Positions 25,690-35,186 are shown, counted from the first letter of the stretch. The stretch: DNA of 64,000 nt from Asanoa hainanensis (GCF_900188485.1 NZ_FZPH01000010.1:1-64000); one strand, 5' to 3'. Made by a program: numbers and translations. Notes: generated by a model not told the origin, from the letters alone.

Positions 25690-27788
25690 TCGGCCAACCC
25701 GACGCGGTCCAGGATCCATGCCGCGATGAACGCCTCGTCCTTCCAGGCGTCGTAGCGGCCGCTGGGACCACCGTGGCCCGCGCCCATCTCGGTCTTCAGC
25801 AGGTAGTGCCCGCGCGGTGCGGTCGCCCGCAGCCGGGCCACCCACTTGGTCGGCTCGTGGTAGAGCACCCGGGTGTCGTTGAGGCTGCTGGCCGCCAAGA
25901 TCGCGGGATAGTCCACATCAGACACGTTCTCGTACGGCGAGTAGGACTTCATGTAGGCGTAGACCTCGGGGTCGGCGAGCGGGTTGCCCCACTCCTCCCA
26001 CTCCATCACGGTCAGCGGCAGCGACGGGTCCAGAATGGACGTCAACGGGTCCACAAAGGGCACCTCGGCGACGATCCCGGTGAACGCCTGCGGTGCGAGG
26101 TTGGCCACCGCGCCCATCAGCAGGCCGCCGGCCGAGCCGCCCCGCGCGACCAGCCGGTCCGCCGAGGTCCAGCCGGCCTTCGTCAGGTGCTGGGCGCAGG
26201 CCACGAAGTCGGTGAAGGTGTTCTTCTTGGCCAGCAGCTTGCCGTCCTCGTACCAGTGACGGCCCAGCTCCCCGCCCCCGCGCACGTGTGCGACCGCGAA
26301 GACCATGCCCCGGTCGAGCAGCGACAGCCGGGGCACGGAGAACCATGGGTCCATCGAGGCCTCGTACGAGCCGTAGCCATATAGGACGCACGGCGCCGAG
26401 CCGTCGCGTGGCGTGCCCTTGCGGTGGATCAGCGAGATCGGCACGCGGGTGCCGTCGTCGGCCAGCGCCCACTCGCGGTGCTGCTCGTAGTCGGCCGGGT
26501 CGAACTCGCGCCCGTCCGGGCCCGGCTTGACCGGCTTGCGCTTGCGCAGCACCAGGTCGCCGGTGGCCAGGTCGTAGTCGTACACGGACTCCGGCGTCGT
26601 CAGCGACGTGTAGCGCAGCCGTACAGCCGCGGTCTGGTATTCGGGGTTGGCATCGATGTTGACGCTGTAGATCGGTTCCGGGAAGCGCATGTCGTAGCCC
26701 TCGGTCTCGCCGAGCGGCAGGATGCGCAGCCCGCTGAGGCCGTCACGGCGCAGCGAGATGACCAGGTGCTCGGCGAACGCGTCGACTGACTCCAGCCGGG
26801 TGCCGGGCTGGTGGGGAACCATCGTCACCCAACTCGTCGGGTCGTCGATCGACGTGTACGCGAGCTCGAAGTCCTCGGCGCCGTCGTTGTGCAGGATCAG
26901 GAACCGGTGTCCGTGGTGCTCGACCGAGTATTCGACGCCCTGCCGGCGGGGTGCGATCAGCGCGGGCTCGGAGGCCGGGTCGTCGGAGGCGATCACCCGT
27001 ACCTCGCTGGTGATCTTGCTGCCCGCCTCGATCAGGATGTAGCGCTGCGACCGGGTCAGGTCGACGCCGACCCAGAAGCGCTCGTCGAGCTCCTCGTAGA
27101 CCTTCACGTCGTCGCTGGTGGCGGTGCCGACCTGGTGGCGCCAGACGCGGTAGGGGCGCCACGCGTCGTCGACGGTGAGATAGAAGAGCGTGCCGCCGTC
27201 GTACGACCAGGCGGTGCCGTAGAAGGTGTCCGGCACCTCGTCGGGCAGCACCTCGCCGGTGCGCAGATCTTTGATCTTCAGCGTGAAGCGCTCGTCGCCG
27301 GTGAAGTCGGTCGAGTACGCGAGCCGGTTGCCGTCGGGGCTGACGTCGAACGCGCCCAGCGAGAAGAACTCGTGCCCGTCGGCGAGGGCGTTGCCGTCGA
27401 GCAGGATCTGCTCGCCCGGCAGCGGAGCGCCGTCGCCGGTCGCCGGTGGTGTGGTCTGTGCGGGGTCGGCGAGCGGCACGCGGCAGTAGATCGCGTACTG
27501 CTGTCCCTCGACGGTGCGGGTGTAGTACCAGAACGCGCCCATCCGGTACGGCACGGAGAGGTCGGTCTCCTGGGTGCGCGTGCGGATCTCGCCGAACAGC
27601 TTCTCGCGCAGCGGGGCCAGGTGCGCGGTCACCGCTTCGGTGTACGCGTTCTCCGCCTCGAGGTGCGCGAGCGTGTCGGGATCGTCCTTTTCCGCGAGCC
27701 ATGCGTACTCGTCGACGATCGTGTCGCCGTGGTGGGTGCGTTCCTGCTGGACCTGCTTGGCGACAGGGGGTTTCGGCTCGTCGGTCAC
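25686..27788 (-). CDS. ptrB: oligopeptidase B (S9A prolyl oligopeptidase family)
   Basis: The 700-residue protein has the seven-bladed propeller N-terminal part (HHGDTIVDEYAWLAEKDDPD, FSLGAFDVSPDGNRLAYSTD) and a C-terminal alpha/beta hydrolase. Nucleophile Ser is in RGGSAGGLLMGAVAN (near residue 551), Asp follows in ASSLNDTRVLYHEP, and His is in MGAGHGGPSGRYD (near 670). Length and spacing match PtrB, which cleaves after basic residues in short peptides in the cytoplasm. No signal peptide is present. The GTG start at 27788 lies 69 bases from the divergent flavoprotein gene. Confidence 0.92.
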   Translation of the reverse strand: MTDEPKPPVAKQVQQERTHHGDTIVDEYAWLAEKDDPDTLAHLEAENAYTEAVTAHLAPLREKLFGEIRTRTQETDLSVPYRMGAFWYYTRTVEGQQYAIYCRVPLADPAQTTPPATGDGAPLPGEQILLDGNALADGHEFFSLGAFDVSPDGNRLAYSTDFTGDERFTLKIKDLRTGEVLPDEVPDTFYGTAWSYDGGTLFYLTVDDAWRPYRVWRHQVGTATSDDVKVYEELDERFWVGVDLTRSQRYILIEAGSKITSEVRVIASDDPASEPALIAPRRQGVEYSVEHHGHRFLILHNDGAEDFELAYTSIDDPTSWVTMVPHQPGTRLESVDAFAEHLVISLRRDGLSGLRILPLGETEGYDMRFPEPIYSVNIDANPEYQTAAVRLRYTSLTTPESVYDYDLATGDLVLRKRKPVKPGPDGREFDPADYEQHREWALADDGTRVPISLIHRKGTPRDGSAPCVLYGYGSYEASMDPWFSVPRLSLLDRGMVFAVAHVRGGGELGRHWYEDGKLLAKKNTFTDFVACAQHLTKAGWTSADRLVARGGSAGGLLMGAVANLAPQAFTGIVAEVPFVDPLTSILDPSLPLTVMEWEEWGNPLADPEVYAYMKSYSPYENVSDVDYPAILAASSLNDTRVLYHEPTKWVARLRATAPRGHYLLKTEMGAGHGGPSGRYDAWKDEAFIAAWILDRVGLAD

Positions 27789-27857
27789 GTCGTCACGCTA
27801 CCCGGCGCGGCGTTCGACGGCGTTGCGGGTCGTTCGAACATGTGTACGATTACGCGC

Positions 27858-29147
27858 ATGAGCGTGCCGGGGGGCTTCGATGTGAGGAGGCGGCTGGCTT
27901 CGATTTGTGGCGAGGGCTTCGCGCGCGAGGCCGGTCCGGCCGACGACGTGATCGGTGTGCCCGCGCGGTGGGTGGCCGCGCCCGGCACGGTCGAGGCGGC
28001 GTCGGCCGTCCTGGCCCTGGCCGCTGCCGAAGATCTCGCGGTCGTCCCGCGCGGCGCGGCAACCAAGGTCGACTGGGGAGCGCCTCCTGCCCGGCTCGAC
28101 CTGCTGATCGACACCGGCCGGCTGGCCGGCATCTGGCACCGCGACGCCGGCGAGCTCAGCGTCGAGGTCGGCGCCGGCACACCGGTCCGGGCGGTGCAGG
28201 CCGCGCTGGGCCAGCGTGGCCACCGGTTGGCCTGCGATCCGCGCTCGATCGGTGCGACGCTGGGCGGCATCCTGGCGGCCGACGAGGCGGGGCCGCTCCG
28301 CCACCGCTACGGCACACCGTGCGAGCAGGTGGTCGGGGTGAGCTATGTAGACGCCGAGGGCCGGCTGCACCACTCGTCCGGCTGGTCGATGCGCGGCGCC
28401 GACGGCCCGGGTCTCAACCAGCTGCTGTGCGGCTCGCAGGGAGCGCTGGCCCTGCTGGTCTCGGCGACCCTGCGCACCCAGGCGGCGCCGGCCGCCCGGG
28501 TCTGGGTGACCCGCTCGGTGTGGACCCCGTTGGAGGTGCACGACCTGGTCCGCCAGGCACTGGCCGCGGCGGTGGCGCCGTCGGCGGTCGAGGTCGACCT
28601 GCCGGCACACCGGGCGATCCTGATCCCGCGCCAACGCAGCCGCCAGGGCCCGGGCACGGTGGCCCTGCTGCTGGAGGGCTCCCGCGCCGACGTCATCGAG
28701 CGTGCCGAGCAGTTGGTCCTGGTGCTGGGCGGCGATGCCCGGGCGCTGGAGACGCCACCGCGCTGGTGGCATCGCTACCCGTTCGAGCCGGGTGAGGTCG
28801 CGCTCCGCTTGTCGGTGCCGATCAGCGACCTGCACGCGGCGATCTACGCGCTGCGCGACGCGGTCGGCGGGCCGGTCCCCGTCCGCGGGGCCGCGGGCAT
28901 CGGCGTCGTCCACGCGGCGCTCCCGGCCAGCCTGGGCGGTGACCGGGTCTCCGCGATCCTCACCGCGGTCCGCGGGGTGCTGCTGTTCCGGGGCGGCACG
29001 TGTGTGGTGACCTCGGCCCCGCCGGCGGTCCGCCAGGCCATCGACATGTGGGGCCCGGTGGCGGCCCTGCCGACGCTGCGGGAGGTGAAAGAACGCTTCG
29101 ACCCCCAGCGCCGCATGGCGCCAGGCCGCTACATCGGCGGCCTATGA
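27858..29147 (+). CDS. FAD-binding oxidoreductase, GlcE-like
   Basis: This 429-residue protein has an FAD_binding_4 (PCMH-type) domain: VVPRGAATKVDWGAPPARLD, LSVEVGAGTPVRAVQAALGQ, DPRSIGATLGGILAADEAGP, LLCGSQGALALLVSATLRTQ. The C-terminal part ends VKERFDPQRRMAPGRY, like glycolate oxidase subunit GlcE and related 2-hydroxy-acid oxidases. The usual GlcD and GlcF partners are not nearby, so substrate and electron acceptor are open. ATG 27858 is used; the frame upstream is a shadow of ptrB. Confidence 0.85.
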   Translation: MSVPGGFDVRRRLASICGEGFAREAGPADDVIGVPARWVAAPGTVEAASAVLALAAAEDLAVVPRGAATKVDWGAPPARLDLLIDTGRLAGIWHRDAGELSVEVGAGTPVRAVQAALGQRGHRLACDPRSIGATLGGILAADEAGPLRHRYGTPCEQVVGVSYVDAEGRLHHSSGWSMRGADGPGLNQLLCGSQGALALLVSATLRTQAAPAARVWVTRSVWTPLEVHDLVRQALAAAVAPSAVEVDLPAHRAILIPRQRSRQGPGTVALLLEGSRADVIERAEQLVLVLGGDARALETPPRWWHRYPFEPGEVALRLSVPISDLHAAIYALRDAVGGPVPVRGAAGIGVVHAALPASLGGDRVSAILTAVRGVLLFRGGTCVVTSAPPAVRQAIDMWGPVAALPTLREVKERFDPQRRMAPGRYIGGL

Positions 29148-29260
29148 GGCCTCCGGCCTTGAATGAGGCCGCCCCTGGCTGCGGGAGGGGATGGCGTCGG
29201 ACCGCTGTGTCCCGCCGCTGCGGCCGGTGGCGGGTTGTGCCGGATCGCTGCGTCGGTGGC

Positions 29261-29896
29261 TTACGAGGGCTTCTTTCCGGGTGTGACGATCTCGTGGACG
29301 AGGCCGTACTCGCGGGCTTCCTCGGCGGTGAGTTGACGGCCGCGCGACAGGTCGTCCTCGATCCGGCTGCGGGGCTGGCCGGTGGCCTGGGCGATTCGCA
29401 CGATGAGGTCGTCCAGGACGCGCAGGTGATGGCCAGCGGCGTGGGCGACGTCCTCGGCGGTGCCGGAAACGCCGGCGGCGCGTGGCTCGCGGAGGCGGAA
29501 CCGGGTGTGCGGGAAAGCCCGCCGGTGCGGTGCCACCGCGTAGAGGCCGACCGCCGCGCCGCCGATCTCGGCCGAGGCGAGCGCGTGCACCGGCGCGTGC
29601 ATGACGTCGACGGCGTCGATGACCGCGAACACCGCGTCGAGGTCGCCGTCGGGGCTGCGCAGGTGCAACTCGACCGGGTCCTGGCCCTGAGCGTCGAGCG
29701 TGAGCAGAGCGGCAGCGGTCCGGGTAGCCGCGGACCCGGTCACGCTGCCCTGCAGGATGACGATGCGCCGATCGAAGAGCTTCTCCTCGAGCCAAGGCGC
29801 CAACGGCGGGCTGTTGTCCACGGGCGGCTGCTCAGCCCACTGCGGCGTGCTCCCAGGCGGCAAATTCCACCGGCGTGGGTGGTCGTCGAGGGGCAT
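29261..29896 (-). CDS. ClpP-fold protein with lost catalytic Ser and His
   Basis: The 211-residue protein follows the ClpP layout: LFDRRIVILQGSVTGSAATR, then LHLRSPDGDLDAVFAVIDAV, ALASAEIGGAAVGLYAVAP, RFRLREPRAAGVSG and LTAEEAREYGLVHEIV. In active ClpP the nucleophile serine stands in G-x-AAS and the histidine in MIHQP. Here the corresponding places read IGGAA and LREPR, so the protein is probably not a peptidase. ATG 29896 is preceded by GGAAGGGA. It has no neighbouring clp genes. A scaffold or decoy subunit role is conceivable but unproven. Confidence 0.8.
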   Translation of the reverse strand: MPLDDHPRRWNLPPGSTPQWAEQPPVDNSPPLAPWLEEKLFDRRIVILQGSVTGSAATRTAAALLTLDAQGQDPVELHLRSPDGDLDAVFAVIDAVDVMHAPVHALASAEIGGAAVGLYAVAPHRRAFPHTRFRLREPRAAGVSGTAEDVAHAAGHHLRVLDDLIVRIAQATGQPRSRIEDDLSRGRQLTAEEAREYGLVHEIVTPGKKPS

Positions 29897-30064
29897 CGTC
29901 AGTCCCTTCCGTCGTGGGCGCGACCTGGTCACCGGCCGCTCCGATGTCGACGGTCGTCGGCGCCGGTCGCTGGGACGAACCGGGCGGCCGGTGTTCAGAC
30001 CGCCGCGCGGCCGCGTCGGGCCTCCCTCCGCCGACCGTATACCGGCGGGCGGCACGGAGCCGCG

Positions 30065-30174
30065 TCGTTCGCGCGCGGCGAACACTCGGTTGGGCCGAGT
30101 GGCGCGGTGGCGGGTGGCGCAGGTCTTCGTCGTTGGCGCGCGGCGAACACCCAGTTGGCCGAGTGGCGCGGCTT
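30065..30174. repeat. two copies of a 45-bp intergenic repeat
   Basis: Copy one (30065-30110) and copy two (30130-30174) share the core GCGCGCGGCGAACAC, followed by GGCCGAGTGGCGCGG, with about five differences in 45 bases and the same orientation. They fill the gap between the MFS transporter stop and the ClpP-like gene. The pattern resembles dispersed REP-like elements of actinomycete chromosomes, but no other copy was noticed in this window. Confidence 0.65.
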
Positions 30175-30181
30175 GGCTGGG

Positions 30182-31807
30182 TCAGGCCGGGGCGACCGGA
30201 GGGCCGAGGGGTCCTCCAGGGGCATCGTCGTCGCGGGCGCCGGTGCGGGGTGGGGTCTTGGCCGGTTCCGTCGACTCGTGTTCGACCTTGCCGCCCGGGT
30301 GGAAGATCGCGAAAAAGAGGGCTACGAACAGCGCGAGGGCCATGCCGTAGAAGACGACTCGGCTTGCTTCCGCGTAGTCGCGTTGGATGGCGGCGAACGC
30401 CGCTTCGCGGATCGACGGCGGGAGCGACTCCGCGGCGGTGCTGGCACCCGTCGTGTTCATCAGGGAGTTGGCCGCGGTGGAAGCCTCGGCGTTGGACAGG
30501 CCCAGGCCGGACAGCGACGTCGTGATCTTGTCTCGGCCCACCTGCAGGAGCACCGTGCCCAGGATGGCCAGGCTCAGGCTCGAGCCGTAGTTCCGGAGGG
30601 TCTGAGTGATGCCGGTGACCTCGCCGTACGAGGCGTTGATCGCGCGGTTGACCGCGTCCGTGCTCGCTGGGCCCAGGAAGAAGCCGATGCCGGCGCCGGA
30701 GAGGATGATCCAGTACCACTGGCTGCCTTCGGACAGGGTGGTCAGGCTGCGGGCCCAGAACGCGAAGCCGATCGTGCCGAGTATGCAGCCCACGATCATC
30801 GGGCGGCGGGCACCGCCCTGGTCGAGCATGCGGCCACCGATCTGGGCCGCGACGACGAAGCCGCCGAAGAAGATGAGCAGGTACAGGCCCGCGCCGCTGG
30901 CGGACTGGCCCAGGGAGATCTGCGAATACACGCTGGCGAAGAAGAACAGCGGCACGAAGGACATCAGGCCGAAGAACAGGACCGCGTTGTCGATCGTGAA
31001 CGCGCGGTCGCGGAAGATCCGTACCTTGATCAGCGGGGTCTCGGTGCGGAGCTCGACCAGCACGAAGATCACCAGGATCACGAAGCCGGCGACGATGCAC
31101 AGCCAGGTGCGCCAGCTGTCCCAGCCCCACGAGCTCGCCTGCTGCAGGCCGAGCACGCTGAGCGCCATGCCCGCGACGATCAGCCCGGCTCCGCGCCAGT
31201 CGAGCTTTTCGCGGCGGTGGGCCGGGTTCACCCGGGCGTACCAGGTCAGGACAACTGCGATGATCGCCACGGGTACGTTCACCCAGAAGATCGCCCGCCA
31301 GGTGTAGTTGGTGAGCCAGCCGCCCAGGATCGGGCCGATCGCGGTCAGCCCGCCGCTGATGCCGAAGAAGATCGCCAGGGCACGGCCGCGCTGCTGCAGC
31401 GGGAACGCGGCGACCACGATGGCCAGCGCGGCCGGGAACAGCAACGCGGCGCCGAAGCCCTGGATGACGCGGAAGATGATCAGCCACGCCTCGGCGCCGG
31501 CGCCGGTCGGGGTCGCGCCGCACAGGGCCGACGCCACCGCGAAGATGGTGACACCGATCAGGACCATCCGCCGGTGGCCGAGGATGTCGGCGAGCCGGCC
31601 GCCGAAGGCGAAGAAGGCCGACAGCGACAGCAGATAGCCGTTGATCACCCACTGGATCGCGGACGCCGAGATGCCGAGCTCGCCGGAGATGTCCGGCACC
31701 GCGATCGACACGATGGTCTGGTCGATGAACGTCATCGCGACCGCGAACACCATCGCCGCGAGCGCGATGTACTTGTTCGACCCGGGCTCAGCGGTGGGCG
31801 TTGTCAT
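30182..31807 (-). CDS. MFS drug transporter, DHA2 family (14 TM)
   Basis: The 541-residue protein has 14 predicted helices. Motif C-type and DHA2 signatures are seen: AMTFIDQTIVSIAVPDISGE, WVINGYLLSLSAFFAFGGRL then ADILGHRRM (motif A), FRVIQGFGAALLFPAALAIV, GPILGGWLTNYTWRAIFWVN. ATG 31807 fits the family start MTTPT; GTG 31816 is possible. It ends in a hydrophilic tail. Proton-driven efflux of drugs or metabolites is the family role. The methyltransferase gene 27 bases upstream may be in the same transcript. Confidence 0.92.
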   Translation of the reverse strand: MTTPTAEPGSNKYIALAAMVFAVAMTFIDQTIVSIAVPDISGELGISASAIQWVINGYLLSLSAFFAFGGRLADILGHRRMVLIGVTIFAVASALCGATPTGAGAEAWLIIFRVIQGFGAALLFPAALAIVVAAFPLQQRGRALAIFFGISGGLTAIGPILGGWLTNYTWRAIFWVNVPVAIIAVVLTWYARVNPAHRREKLDWRGAGLIVAGMALSVLGLQQASSWGWDSWRTWLCIVAGFVILVIFVLVELRTETPLIKVRIFRDRAFTIDNAVLFFGLMSFVPLFFFASVYSQISLGQSASGAGLYLLIFFGGFVVAAQIGGRMLDQGGARRPMIVGCILGTIGFAFWARSLTTLSEGSQWYWIILSGAGIGFFLGPASTDAVNRAINASYGEVTGITQTLRNYGSSLSLAILGTVLLQVGRDKITTSLSGLGLSNAEASTAANSLMNTTGASTAAESLPPSIREAAFAAIQRDYAEASRVVFYGMALALFVALFFAIFHPGGKVEHESTEPAKTPPRTGARDDDAPGGPLGPPVAPA

Positions 31808-31834
31808 CAAATACACGCTAAACGGACATGGCCC

Positions 31835-32347
31835 TCAGTGGCTCGTATTCGGTGGCGTGGCGGCCACGCACTGCAAACCCTCGGACGAGGTCACCGAGGT
31901 GTCGAAACCTGCATCGACGAAACGCGCTGCCGCGCGCGCCGCGATCTCGTCGGACCGGCCGGGTGTGGGTCCGCGTCCCCAGCAGGCATACATCGTGCCG
32001 CCCGGCACCAGCAGCCGGCGCAGCAGGTCGAGCTCCTCCCGCGCGGGCGTGGTCCAGAACAGGTTCACGTTGATAGAGAAGATCTTGTCGAAGCCGCCCA
32101 ACTCGCCGACGCCGGCCAGGGTGAAGGGTGCCTGCAGCACGGTGAGCCGCCCGGCCGCGACACAGTCGGCGTTGCGGGCCAGCGTCTTCTTCACCGCAGT
32201 CAGCGAGCGGTCGATCGCGGTCATCGACCCGGTGAGCAGGCGCGCACAGACCAGCGCGGCCGCCGTACCGCCGCCACAGCCGATCTCCATGATCCGCTCG
32301 GCCGGCCCAGGATCGACCCGGTCGACCGACCACCGGATCCGATCCAC
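31835..32347 (-). CDS. class I SAM-dependent methyltransferase
   Basis: The 170-residue protein starts VDRIRWSVDRVDPGPAERIM and has motif I (MEIGCGGGTAAALV), the acidic loop (AIDRSLTAVKKTLARN) and the later FDKIFSINVNLFWTTPAREE and LLVPGGTMYACWGRGP. A perfect AGGAGG lies six bases before GTG 32347, so I use this start although the frame is open to 32440. The substrate is unknown. It precedes the DHA2 exporter on the same strand. Confidence 0.85.
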   Translation of the reverse strand: MDRIRWSVDRVDPGPAERIMEIGCGGGTAAALVCARLLTGSMTAIDRSLTAVKKTLARNADCVAAGRLTVLQAPFTLAGVGELGGFDKIFSINVNLFWTTPAREELDLLRRLLVPGGTMYACWGRGPTPGRSDEIAARAAARFVDAGFDTSVTSSEGLQCVAATPPNTSH

Positions 32348-32627
32348 GAGCAACCTCCTGAGGGCCAAGTCCTTCCGATCATCGCAGCCCGAGCCGAACC
32401 CCACGGCCGCCAACCGACCTCCGGCAACCTTGATCACCATCCGAAACGACCGCGATCAAGGCCGGGCGGCCGGAGCCTGACGCCGCGCGGGCCGGCGCCG
32501 CGGGTGGCTGCCGCGGGTTTGTAGCGGTCGCGGCCTGGCCACAGCGACACGCGTCAACCTGGCGCAGCCGCTGACGCCGTTAGCGGCCAGCGCGTGTCCG
32601 GGCCGAGGAAAGCGCCACGAGGCGTGC
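32348..32627. other. gene-free stretch upstream of the methyltransferase
   Basis: No convincing gene on either strand. The promoter of the methyltransferase/exporter unit should lie between 32350 and 32450. Further right, a 15-bp direct repeat, GGTGCGTCGCGGCGC, occurs at 32827-32841 and 32861-32875 within the doubtful frame annotated next. Confidence 0.4.
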
Positions 32628-32918
32628 GTGTGTCCCGGGGGGTGCCCCACGCGGCGCTTCGGCCAGGCCGGCGAAGAGCTCGCGAGAGCGCATCCGCTGC
32701 TCCGGGTCCGGTCGCTGCTCGCCGACCTGACCAGGCTCGGCCCGGTCCACCGCGAGGCCGGAGCACGTCACGCAGCCACAGCCGCGCGCGCCACGGCCGA
32801 GGCCGCCGCCGCTGTGTCCGGGTTGGGGTGCGTCGCGGCGCTTGGGCGCGTCCTGGTTGCGGTGCGTCGCGGCGCGCGCCGGGCCGATGGGCGACCTCCT
32901 AGCTACCGAGCCGGTTAG
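32628..32918 (+). CDS. doubtful small ORF
   Basis: A GTG-initiated frame of 96 codons shows GC-rich third positions for about 60 codons and a helical composition (EELARAHPLLRVRSLLADLT, AARATAEAAAA). It overlaps the stop of the SpoIIE gene by four bases. No ribosome site or recognisable domain is present. It may be spurious. Confidence 0.25.
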   Translation: MCPGGCPTRRFGQAGEELARAHPLLRVRSLLADLTRLGPVHREAGARHAATAARATAEAAAAVSGLGCVAALGRVLVAVRRGARRADGRPPSYRAG

Positions 32919-35014
32919 TTCGGGAGGGCGTCGTTGCGGAGGACCAGGATCGCGATGTCGTCCCGGGGCGTGTCGGCGGAGAAGCCGATCACCGTGGTTT
33001 TGAGGCGTGCCGCGACCACGTCGGCCGAATACCCGGCCAACGGCGCCGCGGCGTCGCGTAGGCGTTCCGGGCCGAACAGGTCTCGGCCGCGGCGCCGTTC
33101 GGTGACGCCGTCCGTGTAGAAGACCAGGGCGTCGCCCGGTCGTAGGGTCAGCTCGGCCACCGGGGTCGCGACCTCGTCGAGGAGGCCGAGCGCCGTGCCG
33201 CCCGTACCCACGAAGGCAGCTCGGCCGTCCGCGCGGACCGCGACCGGGCGGTCGTGGCCCGCCAGGTGCAGCGACACCGCGAGGGCGCCGTCGCCCGACG
33301 CGGCAGGGCCGACCGCGGCCAGCGCCAGCGTGCAGTAGCGTCCGCCGCCGCGTTCGACCAGCGTCTCGTTGAGGCGGGCCAGCGCCTCGGGCAGCGGCCG
33401 GGCGTCGTGCACCAGCACCCGGATCACGTCGCGGACCAGGCCGGTGACCGCCGCGGCCGGCACGCCCTTGCCGGACACGTCGCCGACCACCACCAGCCAG
33501 CGGTCGTCGGTGAGGGGCACCACGTCGTAGAAGTCGCCGCCGACCTCGGCCGCGTCGCCCGTTGGCACGTACTCGGCCGCGAAGCCGATGCCCTTGACCA
33601 CCGGCAGGACCGGAGGGAGCAGCGACTGTTGGAGGGTGTGGGCGACCTTCCGGCGCTCCTCGTGGATCCGGGCGTTCTCGATCGCGAGGCCGGCCCGGCG
33701 GGCCACGTCTTCGATCACCGCGATCTCGTCCGGATCGTGCCGGTGGCGCTGGTGCCGGCCGACGGCCAGGGTGCCGAGCCGCTGCCCGCGGGCCACCAGC
33801 GGCACCGCGAAGCCCTCCATCGGCGGGCCGAGCGGCACCTGGGCCTCGGTCCGGGACGACTCGCGCAGCCGCGACAGCATCGACTCCGGGCCGGATTCCT
33901 CCAGCACCGCGTGCAGGCGGGGGAGCATCGACTCGTCGGCGTGGCTGGCCGCGGCGAGGTGCAGCCGGCCCCACTCGTCGGTGGTGTGCACCGCGCACCA
34001 CTGGCCGAGCCGGGGCACCACGAGCTGAGGGATAAGAGCCATCGTCAGCTGTACGTCGAGCGACTGGGCCAGCAGTTCGCTCGCCTCGGCGAGGAACGTG
34101 AGCCAGCTCTGGCGCCGCAGGTCGGCGCGGCGCAGTCGGTCGTTCTCCACGTACAGCGAGAGCCGTTCGGCCACCAGCGCGGCGAGCGGCTGGGCGTAGC
34201 TGGACGGCGCGGCGTCGAGCTCGAGCTCGCCGCTGTAGGGGCGGTTGACCGCCAGCGGCATTCGCAGCAGCTCGTCGTCCGGCCTCGGCGGGCGGCCGTA
34301 GCGGGCCAGCACCTTGGAGCCCGCGCCGTCGCCGCGGTCGAGCCGGACCACGCCGCCGGCCGCGCCGACCATCTCCGCGACGCGGGACAGCAGGTCGTTG
34401 GCAAAATCGGGGAGCGGATCGTCCGCGTACGGGTCGGGGGCGGTCTGGCTGAGCTGGGCCATCTCGGTCGCGGTGGGGGTCGGGCCGGGAGTGGGCGCGG
34501 CCGCGACGGGCACACTGCCGAGGGTGGCGCCGGTCGCCAACTGCCGGGGTACGACGGCGTGTGGCGAAGCCGACCCGTCGGGCCGGTCGAGCCGGAACCA
34601 GACGCCCTTGCGCGCCCCTTCGTGAATGGTGCCCCACCGGGAGGCGAAATGGTCGACAAGCAACAATCCCCGCCCCCTTTCCGAAATTTCGGAAATGTCG
34701 GAGGCGTCCGGCCGCGGGTGGGCCAGCACCGTCTCGATCGGGCCGCCGGCGAAATCCGTCACGGTGACCGTCAGGCCGACCGTGTCGGCCGACACTTCGA
34801 TATCGAGGTCGGTGCCCGCGTGCACGACCGCGTTGGTAGACAGCTCAGTGGTCAGCAGCAATGCCTCGTTGCTGAGATCGTCGAGCCCGGCCTCGGCCAG
34901 CACGGCACGCACCAGGGCCCGGGCGGCCGCCGGTGTGCGCCGGTCGGCGGGCAGCCGCACATGACGGACGTGCTCGACCTGGCTCGCGACGCCCTCCGCT
35001 GACACGCTTAGCAT
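32915..35014 (-). CDS. SpoIIE-family phosphatase with ATPase and GAF domains
   Basis: The 699-residue cytoplasmic protein has, in order, a HATPase_c anti-sigma-type domain (about 20-150: NEALLLTTELSTNAVVHAGT and SERGRGLLLVDHF), a linker, a GAF domain (about 330-460: EWGRLHLAAASHADESML to FAVPLVARGQRLGTLAVGRH) and a C-terminal PP2C/SpoIIE phosphatase (GGDFYDVVPLTDDRWL, VVGDVSGKGVPAA, FYTDGVTERRRGRDLFG, RDDIAILVLRN). Such proteins dephosphorylate STAS anti-anti-sigma factors, and the ATPase domain may also act as an RsbW-like kinase. The STAS gene at 40553 and the HAMP kinase genes between suggest one signalling module. Confidence 0.92.
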   Translation of the reverse strand: MLSVSAEGVASQVEHVRHVRLPADRRTPAAARALVRAVLAEAGLDDLSNEALLLTTELSTNAVVHAGTDLDIEVSADTVGLTVTVTDFAGGPIETVLAHPRPDASDISEISERGRGLLLVDHFASRWGTIHEGARKGVWFRLDRPDGSASPHAVVPRQLATGATLGSVPVAAAPTPGPTPTATEMAQLSQTAPDPYADDPLPDFANDLLSRVAEMVGAAGGVVRLDRGDGAGSKVLARYGRPPRPDDELLRMPLAVNRPYSGELELDAAPSSYAQPLAALVAERLSLYVENDRLRRADLRRQSWLTFLAEASELLAQSLDVQLTMALIPQLVVPRLGQWCAVHTTDEWGRLHLAAASHADESMLPRLHAVLEESGPESMLSRLRESSRTEAQVPLGPPMEGFAVPLVARGQRLGTLAVGRHQRHRHDPDEIAVIEDVARRAGLAIENARIHEERRKVAHTLQQSLLPPVLPVVKGIGFAAEYVPTGDAAEVGGDFYDVVPLTDDRWLVVVGDVSGKGVPAAAVTGLVRDVIRVLVHDARPLPEALARLNETLVERGGGRYCTLALAAVGPAASGDGALAVSLHLAGHDRPVAVRADGRAAFVGTGGTALGLLDEVATPVAELTLRPGDALVFYTDGVTERRRGRDLFGPERLRDAAAPLAGYSADVVAARLKTTVIGFSADTPRDDIAILVLRNDALPN

Positions 35015-35149
35015 CCTGCCCCGAAGCGGCGGAATGTTCCAAGCCGCCCGGTCTGACAGCGGTAATCCGGAGGCGTGGCCTCGCGCCCGGCATGCGGCAA
35101 AGGCCATGATGGGAAGGCTGCCGGCGGCATCCCCCCGCCGACATCTCCT

Positions 35150-35186
35150 ACGCAGACCGAGCGACCTCCCCACGCAGACCGAGCGA
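35150..35186. repeat. 15-bp direct repeat upstream of the kinase operon
   Basis: ACGCAGACCGAGCGA occurs at 35150-35164 and 35172-35186, a 22-bp period (two helical turns). It lies immediately upstream of the ATG at 35193, and the second copy runs into the ribosome site GAGGAA. It could bind a regulator or affect initiation. Confidence 0.55.

Noticed and set aside
29000-32524. A 1174-codon plus-strand frame opposite the ClpP-like, MFS and methyltransferase genes
   Set aside because: It crosses three genes on the other strand with shadow composition; no domain is present.
32580-34637. A 685-codon minus-strand frame overlapping the SpoIIE gene in another frame
   Set aside because: Arg/Pro/Gly-rich shadow; the SpoIIE frame carries all conserved motifs.
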